Both the position numbers and the translations under genes were made by a program. This document shows positions 11,335 through 15,737 of a stretch of DNA of 15,737 nt, in pieces. A model generated the notes under the pieces. The model had not been told where the DNA came from. It was given only the letters and a program-made list of their open reading frames with translations, and did not search any database. The number at the start of each line of letters is the position of its first letter. The first letter of the stretch is position 1. The DNA is from Ichthyophonus hoferi (Eukaryota > Opisthokonta > Ichthyosporea > Ichthyophonida > Ichthyophonidae). The stretch lies in assembly GCA_002751075.1 (NCBI GenBank), contig NAOQ01000277.1, positions 66,235-81,971 on the forward strand, read 5' to 3'.

Positions 11335-12324
11335 TTAAGAGCAGACCGGCTCTGTTTTTGACCGCAATTGAAGAGGTTTTACTATACCTAAGCGATCATA
11401 ATATGCCTTTAAGATCTTGCCATTTTTCACTAAGGCAGCCACCTCGGCTGGCAACTTATTTCCCATCTCCTTCAAGAGAGAGACAAGATGAGGAGCACTC
11501 TCGCACAGCTTCGATGAGCCAATCAAAGTCGTCTTCGAAAAATGCGTCGTCCAGTTGAACAGTATCATCAGAAGAAGAACAAACGAAAGCAGAGCCTCCT
11601 GCTGCTGAGGAAATGCGAGTACTGCTGACTCGCAAGAGAGCTCACTTATGTTTGTAAACACTGATTTTGATACTGTATTCCAGAAGGAAAGGAAATCAGG
11701 AAATTCTTTATCAAATTCTGACTGGTTCTGTAAGTTGTCCTCGGTGACCACATTGTCCTCGTTCATGCAATCAGAACGGGATGTATTTGACTCGCCGCTA
11801 CCACATGTGGCCTCCGGGGAAGAAACGACCATACTTTCATAGTCGGTTTCCACTGAGCTAAATGACAGCGGCGACCACGTTTCGCGAGAAAACGTGGCAA
11901 GACTTTCTCCCCAGGTTTCATCACTAGTAAATGAAGACGGGGAAAGGGGTGATGGAGATGAAAGGCAGGGTGGGGTAGTAATTTCAACGTGATTTGTCAA
12001 TTCCTCAGGCTCCTCAGGTTCAAGTACCAACCCATGTGCTTGCTTGAATTCTTTAATCTCATTCAAAATCTTAGCGTTTTCAGCTTCCAGTATGGAGATC
12101 CTATTTTCAAGACTCTGTTGATATGCTTTTTGGCGATCACGGACGCGCTGTGCAGAAATTCTATTCTGTTGGACTCGGGGGATTACGCCACGAAGTTTTT
12201 TATTCGGTTTAGCTTTAAGCTGTATGTTGTGACATTGGTATGCGCCAAGTGTTACAGGTGCGAAGCCAGGTGTAGCCGCCCACGGAAGCGTCGGCGCTGG
12301 CCGAGGCCACGCTTGTAAAATCAT
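11335..12324 (-). CDS. XBP1/HAC1-like bZIP factor, unspliced (precursor) reading frame
   Basis: 329-residue bZIP protein read from the uncut mRNA. The first ATG (12324-12322) has an in-frame TAA 15 nt upstream. The basic region is at about 41-66, with NRISAQRVRDRQK (54-66) matching the N-x7-R pattern. It is close to the basic region of metazoan XBP1 (NRVAAQTARDRKK, from memory). The zipper follows at the right spacing, with heptad positions L72, L79, I86, F93 and V100. Residues 101-225 are acidic and rich in Ser, Pro and Thr. The unspliced C-terminus contains a hydrophobic segment (ALLSFVLLLMILFNW, 244-258) and then a basic, helical-looking tail to 329. In metazoan XBP1u, a hydrophobic region recruits the mRNA to the ER membrane; a similar role here is inference. 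No ordinary GT-AG intron is needed. The gene is head to head with the gene at 13480. Confidence 0.9.
   Translation of the reverse strand: MILQAWPRPAPTLPWAATPGFAPVTLGAYQCHNIQLKAKPNKKLRGVIPRVQQNRISAQRVRDRQKAYQQSLENRISILEAENAKILNEIKEFKQAHGLVLEPEEPEELTNHVEITTPPCLSSPSPLSPSSFTSDETWGESLATFSRETWSPLSFSSVETDYESMVVSSPEATCGSGESNTSRSDCMNEDNVVTEDNLQNQSEFDKEFPDFLSFWNTVSKSVFTNISELSCESAVLAFPQQQEALLSFVLLLMILFNWTTHFSKTTLIGSSKLCESAPHLVSLLKEMGNKLPAEVAALVKNGKILKAYYDRLGIVKPLQLRSKTEPVCS
11456..12324 (-). CDS. XBP1/HAC1-like bZIP factor, predicted IRE1-spliced (active) form
   Basis: Predicted product after removal of the 20-nt nonconventional intron: 12324-11625 joined to 11604-11456, 849 nt, 282 residues. The DNA-binding and dimerisation part is the same as in the precursor through residue 234. 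From there the frame shifts, and 48 new residues replace the hydrophobic tail. The new tail runs through a Ser patch into DDAFFEDDFDWLIEAVRE (252-269), an acidic-plus-aromatic stretch typical of transactivation domains, and ends SLEGDGK before TAA (11458-11456). This is the logic of the unfolded protein response: IRE1 at the ER cuts the mRNA, tRNA ligase joins it, and the new frame makes a potent nuclear factor (XBP1s, Hac1i, plant bZIP60). The open frame and its composition support real coding. Splicing itself is inferred from the hairpins. Confidence 0.82.
11595..11613 (-). promoter_or_regulatory. IRE1 recognition hairpin 2 (3' cleavage site)
   Basis: TTTCCT (11613-11608) pairs with AGGAGG (11600-11595), four Watson-Crick pairs and two outer G-U pairs, closing a 7-nt loop CAGCAGC (11607-11601) that fits CNG|CNGN. 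Cleavage after G3 falls between 11605 and 11604. The hairpin directly abuts hairpin 1 with no base between, as in the paired hairpins of XBP1 and HAC1. The second exon then begins CAGCAGG, the same seven bases I recall at the start of the human XBP1 second exon. Confidence 0.82.
11605..11624 (-). other. Predicted 20-nt nonconventional (IRE1) intron
   Basis: The segment cagtactcgcatttcctcag lies between the two predicted cuts. It is built wholly of hairpin parts: 4 loop bases, the 7-nt stem arm of hairpin 1, the 6-nt stem arm of hairpin 2 and 3 loop bases. It has no GT-AG ends. Twenty nucleotides equals the known hac1/hacA intron length in Trichoderma and Aspergillus; metazoan XBP1 has 26 and plant bZIP60 23. 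All three lengths leave remainder 2 on division by 3 and so cause the same frame change. Confidence 0.83.
11614..11634 (-). promoter_or_regulatory. IRE1 recognition hairpin 1 (5' cleavage site)
   Basis: In the mRNA, TGCGAGT (11634-11628) pairs perfectly with ACTCGCA (11620-11614), a 7-bp stem closing a 7-nt loop CAGCAGT (11627-11621). The loop fits the IRE1 consensus CNG|CNGN, with the invariant C1, G3, C4 and G6 all present. Cleavage after G3 falls between 11625 and 11624. Confidence 0.88.
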
Positions 12325-13479
12325 ATTTACACAATCTTACAAGTAAAATAAGTTTCCGGAAAATATTGCTGGCCACACAATCTGTCGTAACTGATAATTG
12401 TCTACAACACCGACAAAATCCAGAATATCAACGAAACTGACAATAAAGGCTATATTGCATAATGACGGTCAATCGAATGGCTCCTGCCTATATACCTGCG
12501 TATGTGTGAATTTTATCCAATGCGCTTTGTGGTAAGGCAAAGTTAGTCAGCATTGTTGTATGTATTGGCTAACTTGCAAATGTTTCTAATAGCAGGCAAT
12601 TAAATGCTGTAACGTTTCATTTTAGTAAAAAAAAGCGATCGGATTAGTGAACACTTTAAAGGACCCATTTGGCAATATGACCCATTTAATCATTATTTCA
12701 AAGCGGCCCGACCCGTGACATAAAAATGAAATGTTTCTGAGCCAGATTCAAAAGTGGCGCCATTGTTTACAATCTAGTAACCAACCGTTATGTACTAATA
12801 TGGCAGCTAAAGTGTACATATCATAATATCAATTTTTACATGTTAAATATTAATTATTAGCGCTTGTTTTAAAATAATTTAGTAATACGGACATATTTTA
12901 TCTAGCATTATATATATATATTTTTTATTGGAAAGTCCAGAGGGAGATATATATATATATTCCCTCTGTGGTACTTTCACTGAGGTTTGAAAAATATATG
13001 TGGTCCCTACACAGCAGACGTGTTTAAATACAATAGTAAGTTACACATGTTTCATCGAGTATATTAGTAAAGATTTATGCAAAGACTGGATCGAGTTTCT
13101 TTGAGCTATACCATACGCGTATCTAACTTGATTTAAGCCTACACACCTAAAATTATTTAAATTAACCAAGAGAAAACATCAACTAATAAAAACTATTTAA
13201 CTGCTTATTATTTAAGTATCAACACTCTATTATCTGACTACTGTAACTATACCTTCTAAACTATATTACATTTGTCTACCTTACCTCACACGGTACCTGT
13301 GTTTCACAAGATCATCGTAATTCTATTGTTGGATGTCGAACCATTCAATACAGTAGTGTACCTGTTTGGTCCAAGGATTATGGTAGTAATAGTGTATATT
13401 CCAGTTTACGTGCGAGCGATTTATGTGACATATAGAGGGAGTTCACCTCTCATCCCATCATCCATCCTATTAGGTAAAT
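12325..13479. promoter_or_regulatory. Shared 5' region of two divergent genes
   Basis: About 1.15 kb separates the start codons of the bZIP gene (leftward) and the unrecognised gene (rightward), so it must hold both 5' UTRs and promoters. It is AT-rich and contains TA runs, a CCAAT box near 12516 and the imperfect palindrome at 12931-12978. Only a loose UPRE-like core (gacgtgt near 13008) was seen, and no full ERSE. No open frame of note is present; the one at 13272-13505 resembles nothing. Confidence 0.5.
12931..12978. repeat. Imperfect palindrome with TA-repeat core
   Basis: GAAAGT (12931-12936) and AGAGGGA (12939-12945) are mirrored by TCCCTCT (12961-12967) and ACTTTC (12973-12978). The small internal loop is asymmetric (2 and 5 nt), and the centre is a TA run that can itself fold. 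It could form a cruciform or be a relic of a small terminal-inverted-repeat element. It lies between two divergent genes. Confidence 0.6.
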
Positions 13480-15737
13480 ATGGCAGCTCTTCTGACCAGA
13501 CCTAACTCTGGTCATGTTGCCACCACTACCACCACCACTCCCTTGGAGTTGAGTGATGATGAACCTCCAGTTGGAAGTCTGAACGAGAGTGTGTATAGCG
13601 ACACTAGGGAGCTCAATGATACTATAGGGGGTATGGGTTGTTTTATCTTTACTAAATGGGGTCGGTGTGAGAGTATGTGTTTGTATCGGAGAGGGTGTGG
13701 TACAAACACATACAGAATACAGCAGGGATGGATATATTGTACAGGTAGATTTAGGCCATACAACGGTGTCTGCATGCTTGTGGCTATAGCTATATATAGC
13801 AGTACACGCAGTGAATGTGTGACACACCGAAATAAACATATGATTTGAGATATATAAACCTGAACATTATAGAAATGTTGCATGTTGTTGTGTATGCAAC
13901 ATATAAGGACAGGGGAGGGGATTATATTGGTACCTATATGGAGTTCACACCTATACTTAGGCACATTGCATATGTCACGCATAAAATCAACAACTGAAAA
14001 TGTTATAGGATTTATGACATTTTTTAAAATAATGTTAATGTAGTCAAGCAACACCACTACTTTAGCAAAAATTCCGAACGGATACCGAACCTATACATTC
14101 GTATATATACCCACATACACACACGTACATACATGTATATAAATATATACATCTTTTCATGTTCGTAGACACAATTACATATACACGCATGCATACAAGC
14201 ATATCAAGAACTTTCTTTTAATATACAAGAAGGCATTTTCATTATTCCATTGCCACGCCCTAATTAATCTTTCAGTGGAAATACAGCTATTCAGGGATTG
14301 TACCCATACACGTACCCAACCACCACTTAACCACATATGCCCTCGCTATTACCCCTACAGGATCAATTCTTCTTGCAAATGACGCGAGTATTCTTTATAA
14401 AACCATAAGTAATGATGTGGAGATGCAAGTGGAGGAACTACTAGATGACGTGGTGCGTAGGCATATAGGCTTATACTGTATAGTCACATTATAGGGTTTT
14501 GGTGTTTATCGTATCACACTATATCATATTTTAGCATACCATATTATATCATATTATATTATATTTTATCATATTAAACCATATCATATCCTACTGTATT
14601 ATATCATATCCTATAATGTCATATATATCTATACGTTGGGTTTCCTCGAGCTACAATACCAATGCAATATATGCTTCAAGGTAATAGGTTGGTTCTACTC
14701 ATCATGTGATTTAATTGGTGGTTAAATAAATAAATTGGACTTCTGTTCTATGACAAAATTCTAAGAATACGGTATGATTGTATCCAGGGGTTTGTTTTGT
14801 TGATCATATATACATATATTTATACACACACACATACACACACACATATGTATATATATTTGGTGCTCAAGGCGCACTATATAATTCATAGTAATTGTAC
14901 ATATTCCAGACGCACACGTACTTGTATTTATATGTACAATTGAGTGGACTCGCCAGCGTAGCACCCGCCCAATACACTATTATGCATAGATCTCACACTC
15001 CTATTTTCTATATACTCTACTTACCCCACCCTGTTTATCTTCAGGGTGTAGGAGGGGTAATTGATCCCAAGATCTTAAGGCAATTAACTGAACATACAAG
15101 GGAGTTGGTCAAACAGGCATGTGCTCCGCCAGCATTACTTATGTGCCCATATTGATGTATATATGCGTACTATAATATTTATAGAGTAATGCAGAGGGAT
15201 GTAAATGAGAACTGTGTATGTATGTGCGTGGATGTATATATTTGTATGTTTGGATACATGTGTCGGTAGGCCCATATTTGGCAGGTTGGTGGCATATAAA
15301 CCCATGACTAATTGTTATTATTGATTGGTTGAATATCAGTTGCACTGACAGTTGACAAATCCCAAGAGATGTTTATTTTTAAAAAAATATCTAGGAACGC
15401 AGACACTGTAGACTTGACCATACATCTCAGCGTAGATAGATAGATAGATAGATACATACATACATACTATCATACAGATGTATACCCTGTCTTACTCCCA
15501 CTTGCGCATGTCCACTGTGCCGCTCACACCAAGTATATTTATAGACCCGCACCCACATATAGCGCCGCATAACATTCATATAGTATCTTTGCATGCATAT
15601 TAATGTATGACTAGACTGGCATGTAACTACACCTTAATACCTAACACCTTCCTACATCATAGAGCGCTGATCAACGACGACAGATGGACGCCTTACGGGT
15701 AGGTACATTGTTTTAATATATTTTTTATTATGCATGC
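13480..15737 (+). CDS. Unrecognised multi-exon gene, 5' part (runs off the window)
   Basis: Proposed exons 13480-13630, 14361-14449, 15045-15116 and 15663-15698 join in frame (348 nt, 116 residues). The ATG at 13480 has an in-frame TAG at 13471. Residues 1-50 look disordered, with a run of six Thr and an acidic patch LSDDEPP. Residues 52-80 (SILLANDASILYKTISNDVE...) and 81-116 (VIDPKILRQLTEHTRELVKQ, then SADQRRQMDALR) look helical and could form a coiled coil. Acceptors (ccctacag, tatcttcag, catcatag) and the fourth donor (gg|gtaggt) are reasonable. The donors of exons 1-2 are weak (gggg|gtatgg, gac|gtggtg), and exon 3 needs a GC donor (cag|gcatgt). Phase agreement at every join is the main support. 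I do not recognise the protein; a loose resemblance of exon 3 to the BORCS6/lyspersin helical domain is only a lead. Confidence 0.45.
13631..14360 (+). other. Probable intron 1 of the unrecognised gene
   Basis: About 730 nt between gggg|gtatgg and acccctacag|gatc, a phase 1 junction giving Gly-Ser. It is rich in CATA/TATA simple sequence (for example 14100-14200). It also contains a hairpin at 13875-13902, in which two 9-nt arms (atgttgcat and atgcaacat) pair exactly around a 10-nt loop. Read-through from exon 1 stays open to 13848 but becomes unremarkable in composition. Confidence 0.45.
13875..13902. repeat. Perfect 9-bp inverted repeat
   Basis: atgttgcat (13875-13883) and atgcaacat (13894-13902) are exact reverse complements around gttgttgtgt. 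It lies in noncoding (probably intron) sequence; function unknown. Confidence 0.55.
14450..15044 (+). other. Probable intron 2 of the unrecognised gene, with simple repeats
   Basis: This stretch of about 595 nt ends in the strong acceptor ccctgtttatcttcag. It holds a tandem array of a unit close to atatcatatt at about 14512-14630, and CA and TA dinucleotide runs at about 14822-14860. Nothing coding is seen in it. Confidence 0.45.
14512..14630. repeat. Minisatellite of about 10-bp units (atatcatatt-like)
   Basis: Repeated tatcatat blocks, spaced mostly 10 or 15 nt apart, form a run of almost pure A, T and C on this strand, with variants such as atatcatatc and atattatatc. This fits slippage-grown intronic repeat DNA. 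Confidence 0.65.
15117..15662 (+). other. Probable intron 3 of the unrecognised gene, with GATA/CATA microsatellite
   Basis: About 546 nt between a possible GC donor at 15117 and the acceptor tacatcatag ending at 15662. It carries a (gata)n run followed by (cata)n at about 15432-15467. If no donor is used here, exon 3 would instead end at a TGA near 15155, making a short protein. Confidence 0.35.

Noticed and set aside
11595-11610. Alternative pairing CCTC/GAGG for the second hairpin, with an 8-nt loop
   Set aside because: IRE1 sites have 7-nt loops with fixed C1, G3 and G6. The TTTCCT/AGGAGG register gives that exactly, and the 8-nt register does not. A one-repeat slip of the 3' cut (23 nt removed) would leave the same downstream frame anyway.
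11989-12318. 109-codon + strand frame across the bZIP domain, and the minus-strand frame 11763-11987
   Set aside because: Both are shadows of the bZIP coding sequence in other frames.
12324-12360. A conventional intron at the 5' end of the bZIP gene (cttgtaagatt donor-like site in the leader)
   Set aside because: No matching acceptor is seen before the start codon, and the coding frame is intact without it.
12516-12531. ERSE-like element (CCAAT followed by GTGG) upstream of the bZIP gene
   Set aside because: An ERSE needs CCAAT-N9-CCACG. Here the second half is absent and in the wrong sense, so autoregulation through it is not supported.
13512-14057. 181-codon open frame on the minus strand
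   Set aside because: It overlaps the first exon of the + gene in antisense, ends in a Val run that is the mirror of the Thr codons, and has no domain or sensible composition.

Overview
The window is from a nuclear genome of an AT-rich eukaryote. The genes use GT-AG introns with polypyrimidine acceptors, AATAAA-type poly(A) signals, long gaps between genes and many TA/CA/GATA microsatellites. The XBP1-like basic region of the bZIP gene, together with a 20-nt (fungal-length) IRE1 intron, suggests an opisthokont, perhaps a unicellular holozoan. That placement is inference.

Layout, left to right. (1) 1-111: one exon resembling the start of the ENY2/Sus1 fold, followed by a splice donor. (2) About 600-3650: a decayed, 3'-incomplete Ty1/copia-type LTR-retrotransposon fossil on the + strand, in a strikingly G-poor stretch. 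(3) About 3660-8633: some 5 kb with no gene I can support, holding a hairpin and a degenerate tandem repeat. (4) 8634-10337 (+): a complete two-exon equilibrative nucleoside transporter (ENT/SLC29 family). (5) 11335-12324 (-): a bZIP gene facing the transporter tail to tail. (6) 13480 to the window end (+): the first exons of an unrecognised multi-exon gene, head to head with the bZIP gene across about 1.15 kb.

The main discovery is in the bZIP gene. Its mRNA carries two directly abutting hairpins, each with a 7-nt loop fitting the IRE1 consensus CNG|CNGN (loops CAGCAGU and CAGCAGC). Cutting after the third loop base in each would remove exactly 20 nt, the length known for filamentous-fungal hacA/hac1 introns. 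The resulting frame change replaces a tail with a short hydrophobic segment by an acidic, aromatic tail (DDAFFEDDFDWLIEAVRE) that looks like a transactivation domain and ends at a new stop. The gene is therefore a strong candidate for this organism's HAC1/XBP1 unfolded-protein-response factor, with a dual-coding 3' end. The other genes show no evident functional link to it.
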